Positions 26,509-34,948 of a stretch of 64,000 bases of DNA are shown here, piece after piece. Source of the DNA: Pseudomonadota bacterium (GTDB lineage: Bacteria > Pseudomonadota > Alphaproteobacteria > Sphingomonadales > Govanellaceae); NCBI GenBank assembly GCA_003577275.1, contig QEVO01000001.1, positions 868,001 to 932,000 of the forward strand, written 5' to 3'. Below the pieces are notes generated by a model. The model had not been told where the DNA came from. It did not search any database and was given only the letters and a program-made list of their open reading frames with translations. Numbering within the stretch: position 1 is the first letter of the stretch; every line of letters starts with the position of its first letter. Both the position numbers and the translations under genes were made by a program.

Positions 26509-28713
26509 TTACGCCAGTCGGCCCACGGTCTGCGCCAATAAGACATAGAGCCGGCCGATCTGCGATGACACCAAGGTGACGCTGAGCGCGCCCTTGGGAT
26601 CGACTTTATCGACCTCCGTCATCAGCTCCTCAAAGCCCTTCAGGAAGGTTTCCACATGGCGGCGAAAATCGCTGTCGGCGCCGTAACGATCGCGGATGCG
26701 GCGGCGGCTGGCGCGGTCGCCGAGCTTCAGCGCGCGACGGACAAACAGGCCGCGATCGCCTTTGAGAAACTTCTGCCAGTGCTCATCGCTGACATCATTG
26801 GCCAACAGACGGTCGATATCGATGGCGGCGGCTTGCAAGGATTCGATGATGGTTTCGGCGGCGCGGCCGAAGCGCCGCGCGCCGTCGTGAGAGGCGCGGG
26901 CGTCCAGGGTCTGCATCTGCGATTCCGCCGCCATCATCTGCCCGCGCACCCGTTCCAGCCGTTCTTCGAGTGCGCTTAAGCGATTGTCGATGGCGCTGCG
27001 GAAGGTATCGGTCTCCTCGCCCAGCCGCGCCGTGGCGGCGACGATACGCTCACCATCGGCCTTGATGGTACGGGCGGAGGTCAGGGCGCGCGCCAAGGCT
27101 GCCTCGCCTTCGCCGGTAATCGCCGTTAAATGGCTCTGGGCGCGGTCGCCCGCAAGCCGCATCTCCTCGCTGATCTCGCGCAAGCGCGCCAGCATCTGAT
27201 CGCCGTCGGTCATGAGCGTGCCCTGGGCCGAGGAAAATTCCTTGGCGCTGCGCTTGGCGGCGGTTTCGATGCGCTGCAGATCGCTCTCGATGGTGGCGGA
27301 CGCCTTTTCAACCGAGCTGACGATTTCCTCAATATCGCTTAAGTTTACCGCCGCCAGATCCACCGCGTCCTTGGTTTCAATGGCCAATTGCTCGCTCGCT
27401 TGGCGCAGGTCGCGCCGCCAATGGGCGATGGCTTCATCCAACGCCTGGCGGGTGGTGGCCAGCGCGTCGGCGATGTCATTGCGCATGGCGCCAACCAAGG
27501 CTCGACTTGATTGCAGATGGTCGTCATTGTCGGCCAGGGTTTTGGCTGCGGCGCCGATGACGCCTTCAAAGGTTTGCAGGGCGTCGCTCAAGGTCGAGAT
27601 GGCGCCAAGCAGCGCTTCGCGACCGGCGTCGATGCGGGAAATCGTCGCGTTTGCCTCATCGCGGGCGTGCGTTGCCGTTGCGGCGAAAGTTTCCGCTGTT
27701 GCCTGAAGATCGGCGGCGCGGCGCTTGGCTTCCTCCTCCAGGGCGCGGCCGCGCTCGCCCAACAGCTGACACAACCGCGAGGTTTCGCGTTCCATGCCGG
27801 CCATGCGGGCGACCAGCCGCGCTTCGGCGTCGTTCGCGGCGTTGCTCAGCGCGCCGATGCCTTCGCTGGTTTCATTGAGCACCGATCGAATGGTCCCGGT
27901 CAGGCTCTCAAGTCTCCCCGCCAGCCCGCCGGTTTCGGCCACGGCTTCCTTGATCACTTCGCTTAAAGTGCGCGCTTCGGCGCGCAGACTTTCGCCGGCG
28001 GCGGCGGCGTCCTGCCGAGCGGTGGCGGCGGTCTCGCGCAGATCGCGGCGTAGCTCGGCCAGGCCTTCCAGGCTGCCCTGGGCGGTGGCTTCGATCTGCC
28101 GCCGCACGTCATTTAAGGACTGGCGTTCGGCGGAGAGGCGGAAGGTGATGGTCTCGGCGGCTTTCTCGGCGCCGGTGGTGGCGGTGAAAAGATCGCCGAT
28201 CTGGCCCTGGAACCGCCGCTCCAAATGCCCTAAGCGGTCGGAAGCGATATCGCTGGCGGCCTCCAGGTGTTCGATCTGACGTTTCAGTCGGGCGACCAAG
28301 CCATCGACGCGGCTTTCGGCGGCGTCGACCGGGGATAAGAGCTCATCGAGCGCATGGGCCAAGTCCAGCCGATAGCCGCGCAAGGGGTCGGTCCTTAGAT
28401 AGACCAGCGCCGCTAGCCAGACGATGACCAGCGGGCTGACGATGCCGGAGACAAGGCCCGCCGCCTCGCCGAGGTTTAAATCCGCAACCCCGCCCTCGGG
28501 CAGCCGCCCCGCCACCCACCAGCCGGCGACGCCGAGCCAAGCCAGCGATGCTAGGGAGGCGATGATGATGGGCCAGTAATGGCGGAAGAAAACCCGCGCC
28601 TCGGTCTCGCTCTGCAACGTAGATGCGCCGGCGCGGGCCCTGACGCCCGGCAGCCGGGCGATTTTGCCGTCATCGCCGCCGTTTTCTCTGCCCCCCGAGG
28701 CGCCGCGCCCCAT
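26509..28713 (-). CDS. Membrane-anchored coiled-coil protein of unknown function
   Basis: This 734-residue protein has two closely spaced hydrophobic helices (about 43-70 and 85-105), placing the N-terminus in the membrane. About 500 residues of Ala/Glu/Arg-rich coiled coil follow, with patterns reminiscent of chemoreceptor or apolipoprotein-like helices, and then a folded C-terminal domain (about 640-734) without coiled-coil character. No HAMP or chemoreceptor hairpin tip is evident, so I do not call it an MCP. The neighbours (DUF2336; pseudo-receiver and HPt genes) hint at a signalling or cell-organisation role, but this is only context. Confidence 0.6.
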   Translation of the reverse strand: MGRGASGGRENGGDDGKIARLPGVRARAGASTLQSETEARVFFRHYWPIIIASLASLAWLGVAGWWVAGRLPEGGVADLNLGEAAGLVSGIVSPLVIVWLAALVYLRTDPLRGYRLDLAHALDELLSPVDAAESRVDGLVARLKRQIEHLEAASDIASDRLGHLERRFQGQIGDLFTATTGAEKAAETITFRLSAERQSLNDVRRQIEATAQGSLEGLAELRRDLRETAATARQDAAAAGESLRAEARTLSEVIKEAVAETGGLAGRLESLTGTIRSVLNETSEGIGALSNAANDAEARLVARMAGMERETSRLCQLLGERGRALEEEAKRRAADLQATAETFAATATHARDEANATISRIDAGREALLGAISTLSDALQTFEGVIGAAAKTLADNDDHLQSSRALVGAMRNDIADALATTRQALDEAIAHWRRDLRQASEQLAIETKDAVDLAAVNLSDIEEIVSSVEKASATIESDLQRIETAAKRSAKEFSSAQGTLMTDGDQMLARLREISEEMRLAGDRAQSHLTAITGEGEAALARALTSARTIKADGERIVAATARLGEETDTFRSAIDNRLSALEERLERVRGQMMAAESQMQTLDARASHDGARRFGRAAETIIESLQAAAIDIDRLLANDVSDEHWQKFLKGDRGLFVRRALKLGDRASRRRIRDRYGADSDFRRHVETFLKGFEELMTEVDKVDPKGALSVTLVSSQIGRLYVLLAQTVGRLA

Positions 28714-28912
28714 ATCGCACCGTCCTTCCCTGAAAAGCCCTGCTTGCGCTCATCATAGCAGGCGGTTGGGTAGGCGACAAACGGCTGTCCGGAAACGATG
28801 CCGGCCAGATGTGGTCATTATTACCGAGCCTGCCGCAAGATATTGATCAAAGCCTTATTCCGTGGTTATAAGGTTGAAGGATCATAAAATATCGCCGGAG
28901 GGGCTTGGGGTA

Positions 28913-29464
28913 ATGAGCGGACTTGATCTTGAGAGATTGAGCGTACTCGTCGTCGAAGACAGCCCCTTCATCCGCTCCCTGATCGTCAACAGCCTTAAAA
29001 TTCTCGGCGTCGGCAAGGTCACCACCCGCGACCATGGCGGCGAGGGCATCGAATTTTTAAAACTCGTTCACAACGATCCCATGAAAGCCGGGGTGATGAC
29101 CGTCGACATCGTCATTTCCAACTGGGACATGTCGCCGGTGGACGGCATGATGCTGCTGCGCTGGGTGCGGCGGCACAAGGAATCGCCCAATCGCTTCGCC
29201 CCCTTCATCATGATCACCGGTTATACCGAACCGGTGCGGATCCGCGAGGCGCGGGAGATGGGGGTGAACGAGATGCTGGCCAAGCCCTTCACCATCAACG
29301 CCTTGGCGCAAAAAATCACGTCGATCATCTTGAAGCCCCGCCAATTCGTTCATAACAAAGACTATTTCGGCCCGGATCGACGGCGGCAAAATCTTCCCTT
29401 TGAAGGTCCGGAGCGGCGCATGTTGAAAGACGACAGCGAAGGTGTGGAGGTGGTGCGTGGCTAG
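28913..29464 (+). CDS. Receiver-domain protein with Asn at the phospho-acceptor site
   Basis: This 183-residue protein has a receiver at about 8-135 and a charged tail containing DYFGPDRRRQ. The acidic pair (VVEDSPFIR), the Thr (IMITGYTE) and the Lys (LAKPFT) are present. However, the strand-3 motif reads VISNWDMSPVDG, where the usual Asp before Trp is Asn. An Asp two positions later could substitute only with altered geometry. It is therefore probably a pseudo-receiver. The ATG at 28913 is chosen for its GGAGGGG RBS. An HPt gene overlaps its end by 8 bp. Confidence 0.8.
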   Translation: MSGLDLERLSVLVVEDSPFIRSLIVNSLKILGVGKVTTRDHGGEGIEFLKLVHNDPMKAGVMTVDIVISNWDMSPVDGMMLLRWVRRHKESPNRFAPFIMITGYTEPVRIREAREMGVNEMLAKPFTINALAQKITSIILKPRQFVHNKDYFGPDRRRQNLPFEGPERRMLKDDSEGVEVVRG

Positions 29465-29972
29465 CAAGGCCCCGATCAAGGTGCGGTTTTATCGCTTCAA
29501 GAACAACTTACGCGAAAAGACCGCTGGTCTTGGCAGCGAGTCGCAAGCCGTGGTCGCCATCGACCCCGAGGCGCTGGCGCGGGCGGAGGCGGCGCTGCAG
29601 GAAATGGTCGAAGACTACCCCGATTGGGTCAAGACCCTACTTGACCGGCTGGCGGAGGAGCATCGCCGGGCCGTCGATACTCCCCACGAGCGGCGCGGCC
29701 AGTTTGAAAAGATCCGCCGCATCGCCCACGACATGCGCGGCCAGGGCGGCACCTTCAATTACCCGCTGATGACCGATTTCGCCGATTCCCTCTACCAGTT
29801 CACCGGCCCCAGCGTCGGCATGACCGACAATCACGTGGAGATCATCAAGGCCCACATCGATTCCATGCGGGTGGTCATCAACGAACGGCTGCAGGGCGAC
29901 GGCGGCCCCCCCGGCCAGGCTCTGAAAAAAGGGTTGCAGCAGGCCATCGACAAATATACTAAAATTCGTTGA
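29457..29972 (+). CDS. HPt (histidine phosphotransfer) domain protein
   Basis: A 171-residue protein. The phospho-accepting His is in RRIAHDMRGQGGTFNYPL (about residue 90), within a predicted four-helix bundle of about 100 residues. The N-terminal 50 residues are basic and then charged. The GTG at 29457 has GGAGG 6 bp upstream and overlaps the receiver gene by 8 bp, so the two are co-translated and likely partners. The cognate kinase is not in the window. A relay with non-phosphorylatable receiver binding is an inference. Confidence 0.8.
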   Translation: MASKAPIKVRFYRFKNNLREKTAGLGSESQAVVAIDPEALARAEAALQEMVEDYPDWVKTLLDRLAEEHRRAVDTPHERRGQFEKIRRIAHDMRGQGGTFNYPLMTDFADSLYQFTGPSVGMTDNHVEIIKAHIDSMRVVINERLQGDGGPPGQALKKGLQQAIDKYTKIR

Positions 29973-29998
29973 ACCGCCGCCCGGCGTATTCATTAAGT

Positions 29999-30014
29999 TT
30001 AGATTTTCTTTAAC
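29999..30014 (+). promoter_or_regulatory. Candidate CtrA box upstream of the PAS genes
   Basis: TTAG-N7-TTAAC, one mismatch from the CtrA consensus, 50 bp before the start at 30064, in an AT-rich gap. Confidence 0.42.
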
Positions 30015-30063
30015 AATTTGTAGGCACTCTTCTCGCCAGAGAGAAGCGAGGGGAGCAGGCTTT

Positions 30064-30591
30064 ATGTATCCGACGAACGAACGGCGTCTGGTAGCCCGTC
30101 TGCAAGAATATTGGAACACCATGCGCGGCGAGCGCGCCATGCCGGCGCTGGCCAATCTGCGCTTTAGGGATTTCGGCCCCGACATCGAGCAGTGCGTTGT
30201 GGTGGCTGTCGGCGACACGCCCGATGAGCTGTCGCTGATCCGGGTCGGCGCAACCTTAAAACCGTACGGATGGCGGGCGGCGAAGGGGAGTTCCCTGGCC
30301 GATTGCCCGCCCCGCAGCCTGCTGGGTTTGATCGTGCAGCATGTCGGCGAAACCGTGCGTAGCCGGACCCCCTTGCATCGCGGCGGCCATTTTACCAATG
30401 GCGGCGCGCGCATGCTGGGACGCGCCATTCTGTTGCCGCTGTCGGATGACGGCGTGCGGGTAACCCATGTCCTGGCCGGCGTCAACTACAAGAAAGCCGC
30501 CCGCGAGACCGCGGCCGGCCCCGTTCGCACGCTGCGTCCGCCGCGCCTTAAACGGGCTAAAGCGCGGCAGGAACACGCCACCGGCATGTAA
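30064..30591 (+). CDS. PAS-like (PAS_5-type) sensor protein, copy 1
   Basis: This 175-residue protein resembles the alphaproteobacterial PAS_5 family: an N-terminal RLQEYWNTMRGERAMPALA, a central beta region, and a C-terminal GRAILLPLSDDGVRVTHVLAGVNY, followed by a basic tail. No output domain is attached, so it would act by protein interaction. The next gene is a clear paralogue in tandem, with the same start MYP and the same GRAILLPLSDDGV block. Ligand and partner are unknown. Confidence 0.72.
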   Translation: MYPTNERRLVARLQEYWNTMRGERAMPALANLRFRDFGPDIEQCVVVAVGDTPDELSLIRVGATLKPYGWRAAKGSSLADCPPRSLLGLIVQHVGETVRSRTPLHRGGHFTNGGARMLGRAILLPLSDDGVRVTHVLAGVNYKKAARETAAGPVRTLRPPRLKRAKARQEHATGM

Positions 30592-30614
30592 GGGGCATTG
30601 GCAAGGCAATCATC

Positions 30615-31100
30615 ATGTACCCGTCGCTTGCCCAGGAACGAAGGTTTGTTTTGCGTCTCTATGAGTATTGGATGACGCTGCGCGGCGATCGCGAGATGCC
30701 GACCCACAGGGACGTGGATTTTGCCGCCATGGGAGAAGACGCCGATTATTGCGTCATGATGACGATCACCGACGACATCGGCAAGGTCGTGCTGTCCGCC
30801 ATCGGCCGCGAGCTGAAGCCCGACGGATGGCAAGGCGTGAGCCGGGGATTGCTCGCCGATTGTCCCGCCGGCGAGGCTTTGGCGACCATCGGCCTGCACT
30901 TGAATCAGACCTTGCAGCGGCGCGCGCCGGTCAGTCATGGTGGGCATTTCACGGTGCGCGGCGCGGCGGTGCTGGGACGCGCCATTCTTCTGCCGTTGTC
31001 GGATGACGGCGTAACGGTAACCCACGTGCTGGCCGGCGCTAATTACAAGGACGCGGTTGATGATGGAGCGTCAGCCGGAAAGATGGCGGTCGGCCGATGA
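30615..31100 (+). CDS. PAS-like (PAS_5-type) sensor protein, copy 2
   Basis: This 161-residue paralogue of the preceding gene shares LYEYWMTLRGDREMPT at the N-terminus and GRAILLPLSDDGVTVTHVLAGANY near the C-terminus. The middle regions differ, so the ligand or partner may have diverged since duplication. It starts 23 bp after copy 1 and overlaps the next gene by 4 bp (ATGA), forming a three-gene operon. Confidence 0.72.
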   Translation: MYPSLAQERRFVLRLYEYWMTLRGDREMPTHRDVDFAAMGEDADYCVMMTITDDIGKVVLSAIGRELKPDGWQGVSRGLLADCPAGEALATIGLHLNQTLQRRAPVSHGGHFTVRGAAVLGRAILLPLSDDGVTVTHVLAGANYKDAVDDGASAGKMAVGR

Positions 31101-31498
31101 GCGTGCATATGGCATATGAAGTGCGCGTTCTGCGTGGCGCCGGCTGGCGCGTGGAAGGCATATTCGACGACGAGACCATAGCCGTCGCCGCCGCCAAGAA
31201 GGTCGAGGGGCGCGCCGACCGTTCGCCGGTGGTGGTTATCCAGGAAGTTTATGACGCCGCTCGCAACCATTTAAAAAGCCGCAGCATCTACCGCAGCGGC
31301 GGCGACCTTTCGGCGCATTCTACCTCAATGGTCCTGCCTTTTCCCAAGGCGGCCGCGCCGCGTCCATCCGCTATTTACAAGCCGACGCGTCGGCCGCCAC
31401 GCGCCGCTTCCTCCAAGACAAGCGCGGAAATCTGGCCGTGGCTGGCGCTCCTCATCGGCGGCTTTGTCATGATCGTGTTTCTGCTGATGTATATCTGA
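31097..31498 (+). CDS. Hypothetical protein with C-terminal membrane anchor
   Basis: This 133-residue protein starts with a compact region (YEVRVLRGAGWRVEGIFDDE, with AVAAAKKVEGR) and continues through a basic Pro/Ala-rich linker. It ends in one hydrophobic helix (WLALLIGGFVMIVFLLMYI). It looks like a tail-anchored inner-membrane protein. It is translationally coupled to PAS copy 2, so a role in anchoring or transmitting the PAS signal is plausible but not shown. I do not recognise a family. Confidence 0.65.
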   Translation: MSVHMAYEVRVLRGAGWRVEGIFDDETIAVAAAKKVEGRADRSPVVVIQEVYDAARNHLKSRSIYRSGGDLSAHSTSMVLPFPKAAAPRPSAIYKPTRRPPRAASSKTSAEIWPWLALLIGGFVMIVFLLMYI

Positions 31499-31568
31499 CC
31501 TCCGCTTGCCATTAGTATCTCGCCGGTGTTAGCCTTTGGCGCTGTCGCAAGCCGCTGGAGGGTTGAGC

Positions 31569-32048
31569 ATGACCGAAACGCCATCAACGGAACGCGCCGA
31601 ACGGCCACTGGCGCCGCCGCCCATTCTCTATCTCTCGACCCTGGCGGTTGCCGTTATCCTCGATCGGCTGTTGCCGCTGTCTCACTGGCAGAGCGGCAAG
31701 ATCACAACCATCATCGGCGTGGCCTTGGCGTTGCTTGCCATGGTGATATTTGCCTCCGCCTGGATGCGGTTCAAGCAAGCCGGCACCCATGCGCCGCACT
31801 GGATGCCGACCACGTCCCTGGTGACCGATGGCATTTTCGCCTATTCGCGCAATCCCATTTATGTGGCGATGACCATGCTCTATCTCGGCATTGCAATGAT
31901 CGTCGCCAGCCTCTGGATGCTGATTTTGTTGCCGCCTCTACTAATCGTCATGCAATTGGGCGTGATCAAGCGCGAGGAAGCGTACTTGCGCGAAAAGTTC
32001 GGCCAGCCCTATATCGATTATTGCGCCCGCGTGCGGCGTTGGGTTTAA
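31569..32048 (+). CDS. Isoprenylcysteine carboxyl methyltransferase-family membrane protein
   Basis: This 159-residue protein has about four hydrophobic segments and the conserved ICMT/phospholipid methyltransferase motif: LVTDGIFAYSRNPIYVAM, then KREEAYLREKFGQPYIDYCARVRRWV. Bacterial members are SAM-dependent membrane methyltransferases with mostly unknown substrates. The ATG at 31569 has GGAGG about 8 bp upstream; the open frame extends to 31536 without a better start. It is convergent with the VWA gene, 4 bp away. Confidence 0.8.
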   Translation: MTETPSTERAERPLAPPPILYLSTLAVAVILDRLLPLSHWQSGKITTIIGVALALLAMVIFASAWMRFKQAGTHAPHWMPTTSLVTDGIFAYSRNPIYVAMTMLYLGIAMIVASLWMLILLPPLLIVMQLGVIKREEAYLREKFGQPYIDYCARVRRWV

Positions 32049-32052
32049 AAAC

Positions 32053-33231
32053 TTAATGCATCAATTCGCGCATGGCGCGGTCGAGGCCTTCGAGCGTCAG
32101 GGGATACATGCGGTCGCCCATCAAGGTCTTCATCATTGCGGTTGAGGCGCTATAGCCCCACAGTTTTTCCGGCGTCGGGTTGAGCCATACCGCGTGCTCG
32201 TAGATGTCCAGCACGCGGCGCATCCACACTTCGCCCGACTCCTCGTTCCAATGCTCCACCGAGCCGCCGGGATAGACGATTTCATAGGGACTCATGGAAG
32301 CGTCGCCGACGAAGATCACCTTGTAATCGTGGGGGTAGGTGTGCAGCACCTCATAGGTCGAGGCGAAATCGTTGTGGCGGCGGCGGTTGTCCTTCCACAC
32401 TTTTTCATAGAGGCAATTGTGGAAGTAGAAATATTCCATGTGCTTGAATTCGCTGCGCGCGGCGGAAAACAATTCCTCGCATAAGCGAATGTGCGGGTCC
32501 ATGGAGCCGCCGACATCGAAAAACAACAGCACCTTCACCGTATTGTGCCGCTCGGGCCGCATCTGGATATCAAGATATCCCTTATGGGCGGTGGAGCGGA
32601 TGGTGTCGTCGAGCGCCAATTCTTCCTGCGCGCCCTCGCGGGCGAAGCGCCGCAGCCGGCGCAGCGCCACCTTGATGTTGCGGGTGCCAAGCTCCACCTC
32701 GTCGTCGAGGTTCTTGTATTCGCGCTTGTCCCATACCTTTACCGCGCGGCCGTGGCGGCCCTTGTCCTGGCCGATGCGCACGCCTTCGGGATTATAGCCG
32801 TAAGCGCCGAATGGCGAGGTGCCGGCGGTGCCGATCCATTTCGATCCGCCCTGATGGCGGCCCTTTTGCTCCTCCAGGCGCTTTTGCAAGGTTTCCATGA
32901 GCTTTTCCCAGTCGCCTAGGCCCGCGATTTTCTTCATCTCCTCTTCCGACAGGTAAAGTTCGGCGAGCTTTTTCAGCCATTCCTCGGGAATATCGACGGT
33001 ATCGTTGCCGGTTCCCAGGTTTTCCAGACCCTTGAATACCGTGCCGAAGACGCGGTCGAACTTGTCAAGATTGCGCTCATCCTTCACCAGGGTTGCGCGC
33101 GACAGGTAATAGAAATCATCCACCCGGTAATTGGCGAGCCCGGCTTTGAGGCCCTCCAACAAGGTCAGGTATTCCCGCAACGTGACGGGAATCTTGGCGT
33201 CCTTTAAAGCAAAAAAGAAGCTGGTGAACAT
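32053..33231 (-). CDS. VWA domain protein, CoxE-like
   Basis: This 392-residue protein opens with the CoxE-type FALKDAKIPVTLREYLTLLEGL. The C-terminal half has a von Willebrand A domain whose metal site reads FFDVGGSMDPHI, a variant of DxSxS with Gly for the first Ser. The middle is basic and may be unstructured. Such proteins usually pair with a MoxR AAA+ ATPase in chaperone-like complexes. The MoxR gene of this window is on the same strand but 1.7 kb away, behind two unrelated genes. Confidence 0.85.
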   Translation of the reverse strand: MFTSFFFALKDAKIPVTLREYLTLLEGLKAGLANYRVDDFYYLSRATLVKDERNLDKFDRVFGTVFKGLENLGTGNDTVDIPEEWLKKLAELYLSEEEMKKIAGLGDWEKLMETLQKRLEEQKGRHQGGSKWIGTAGTSPFGAYGYNPEGVRIGQDKGRHGRAVKVWDKREYKNLDDEVELGTRNIKVALRRLRRFAREGAQEELALDDTIRSTAHKGYLDIQMRPERHNTVKVLLFFDVGGSMDPHIRLCEELFSAARSEFKHMEYFYFHNCLYEKVWKDNRRRHNDFASTYEVLHTYPHDYKVIFVGDASMSPYEIVYPGGSVEHWNEESGEVWMRRVLDIYEHAVWLNPTPEKLWGYSASTAMMKTLMGDRMYPLTLEGLDRAMRELMH

Positions 33232-33271
33232 GGGCTATAGGTACACCAGCTTCGGTGGCGGATGAAAGCCT

Positions 33272-33664
33272 CTATTTGCCGGTTTCGGGCTTGTCGCTCT
33301 TTTTGCCCGGGGCGGGAATTTCCACGAAGGACTTGAACCAGCATTCCTCCTTCAAGCCGCCGGCGCCGCGCAGGATGATGGAGCTGAACTTGTTCACCTG
33401 CCGGGTGCCGTTCAGGACAAAGCCGATGGTTTCGGTAAACGGCAGGCCGTGGCAGGGCGACATGAATTCGGCCCGGTACCATTGGCCGGTATCGGATTTG
33501 ATCAGGATGGCGTCGCGCCCTTCCGCCCGCCAATCGTCGATGCGGCCGCGAAAGTCGGCAAAATGGATGACGGCGTCTTTGCTGGGCTTGTGCTCATCCG
33601 CCTGAGCCGCGCCAGAGAGTAGAAGCAAAGCCAGCGCCGCGCTGGCGGTGATCTTGTTCAGCAT
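33272..33664 (-). CDS. Hypothetical secreted protein
   Basis: This 130-residue protein has a clear signal peptide (LNKITASAALALLLLSGAAQA-DEHK). The mature part has two cysteines (FMSPCHGLPF and LKEECWFKSF) that could form a disulfide, and a charged tail. The ATG at 33664 is preceded by AAAGGAG, so the seven earlier codons of the open frame are unlikely to be used. It lies 40 bp upstream of the VWA gene on the same strand. I cannot assign a function. Confidence 0.65.
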   Translation of the reverse strand: MLNKITASAALALLLLSGAAQADEHKPSKDAVIHFADFRGRIDDWRAEGRDAILIKSDTGQWYRAEFMSPCHGLPFTETIGFVLNGTRQVNKFSSIILRGAGGLKEECWFKSFVEIPAPGKKSDKPETGK

Positions 33665-33793
33665 GGGGACTCTCCTTTGGAGCATTTATGACGGCATTCT
33701 ATCACCCCTCAGCTTGCTGGTCGCTGAACGACGGGGTGACATGGTTCTGGTCGAAGGGCTATGCTGAGCGGGAGATAGATAGGGAGGACGACC

Positions 33794-34948
33794 ATGCGCG
33801 CGATCCTTACGATTTTCCTGGCTTTCATCCTGGCTTGGCCGGCCTTAGCCGATGAGGAGGAGCTGAAAGTCTACTCCGGGGCCATTGCCAAAGACATCTA
33901 TGCCGGCGGGGCGACCGTTGACGTGGATGCCGACGTAACCGGCGACGTGTTCGCCGGCGGCAGTTCCATCGCCATCGCCGGATCGGTAACAGAGGACGTG
34001 TTTGCCGCCGGCGGCCGCGCTTCGGTGCGCGCCAAGGTGGCGGGCGATGTGGTCACGGCGGCCGGCACGGCCACGGTTTCGGGCAATGTTGGCGATAATC
34101 TGATCGTCGCTGGCGGCACCATCACCATCGACGGCGCCGTGGGCGGCAAGGCGATCGCGGCCGGCGGCCAGGTGGAAATCGGACGGACAGCGGTGGTGAC
34201 GGGAAACGCCATTATTGCCGGCGGTCAGGTGGTCATCCATGGTAAGCTCATGAAAAACCTGCGGGTTGTTGGCGGCCGCGTGGTCATTTTGGGAGAAGTC
34301 GCGGGCGATATCGACGCCCGGACGGAAAGCCTGACCATCGGCCCCCAAGCCAAGGTCGGCGGCCGGATCGTTCATCGCGGGCCCGAGCGGCCGGAGATCA
34401 GCGCTAGCGCCACGGTCGGCGGGCCGGTTGAGCATCACCCGCAGGCGGGTTTGAAGGCGGCGAAGCCGGCATTGGCGGTATGGGCGGCCTCGCTGACGGT
34501 GGTGCCGTACCTGTTCTGCCTTGCTGTCGGCTTGGGTGTCCTGTTCCTGGCTCCCGGCTATGCCCGGCGGCTGGCCGAGCGGGTGGCCGGGCAGCCCCTG
34601 GCCACTTTCGGGCTGGGCGTGCTCTTGGCCTTCGGCGTACCGGTGGCGCTGCTGGCGTTGATGGTCACCATCATCGGCATTCCCTTCGCCCTCCTGGGCT
34701 TTGCGGTCTACGGCGTGATGGTGATGGTGGGGCTGCCGCTGGGCGCGTTCGCCCTGACCCGGCGCTTTGCCGAACGGGGCGGGCGGACGCCGTCGCGAAC
34801 CAAGGAGGCGGTGATTTTCGCCCTCGGTCTGCTGGCGCTGTTTATCATTGCTCTGATACCGTTCCTCGGCCAGCTTGGCCTGTGGGTGGTGTGGTCGCTG
34901 GGCGTCGGCGCCTCGGTCCTGGCGCTTAAGACTGCCGCCGCGACATGA
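33794..34948 (+). CDS. Polymer-forming (bactofilin-like) membrane protein
   Basis: This 384-residue protein has a signal peptide (1 to about 20) and about 200 residues of short repeats of the type AxGGxVxIxGxVxGDV. These predict a right-handed beta-helix as in bactofilins, and are followed by about four hydrophobic helices in the last 160 residues. The combination suggests an envelope scaffold on the periplasmic side held by membrane helices. It is on the opposite strand to its flanking MoxR and secreted-protein genes, and its end overlaps the moxR end by 23 bp. Confidence 0.7.
   Translation: MRAILTIFLAFILAWPALADEEELKVYSGAIAKDIYAGGATVDVDADVTGDVFAGGSSIAIAGSVTEDVFAAGGRASVRAKVAGDVVTAAGTATVSGNVGDNLIVAGGTITIDGAVGGKAIAAGGQVEIGRTAVVTGNAIIAGGQVVIHGKLMKNLRVVGGRVVILGEVAGDIDARTESLTIGPQAKVGGRIVHRGPERPEISASATVGGPVEHHPQAGLKAAKPALAVWAASLTVVPYLFCLAVGLGVLFLAPGYARRLAERVAGQPLATFGLGVLLAFGVPVALLALMVTIIGIPFALLGFAVYGVMVMVGLPLGAFALTRRFAERGGRTPSRTKEAVIFALGLLALFIIALIPFLGQLGLWVVWSLGVGASVLALKTAAAT

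Noticed and set aside
26509..28713. Methyl-accepting chemotaxis protein
   Set aside because: The coiled coil lacks HAMP and the conserved MCP tip, and no periplasmic sensor loop is present between the two membrane helices.
33702..33739. Inverted repeat TCACCCC/GGGGTGA as a terminator or copy of the 21798 repeat
   Set aside because: The loop is long (24 bases), there is no T run, and similarity to the other repeat is too weak to claim.
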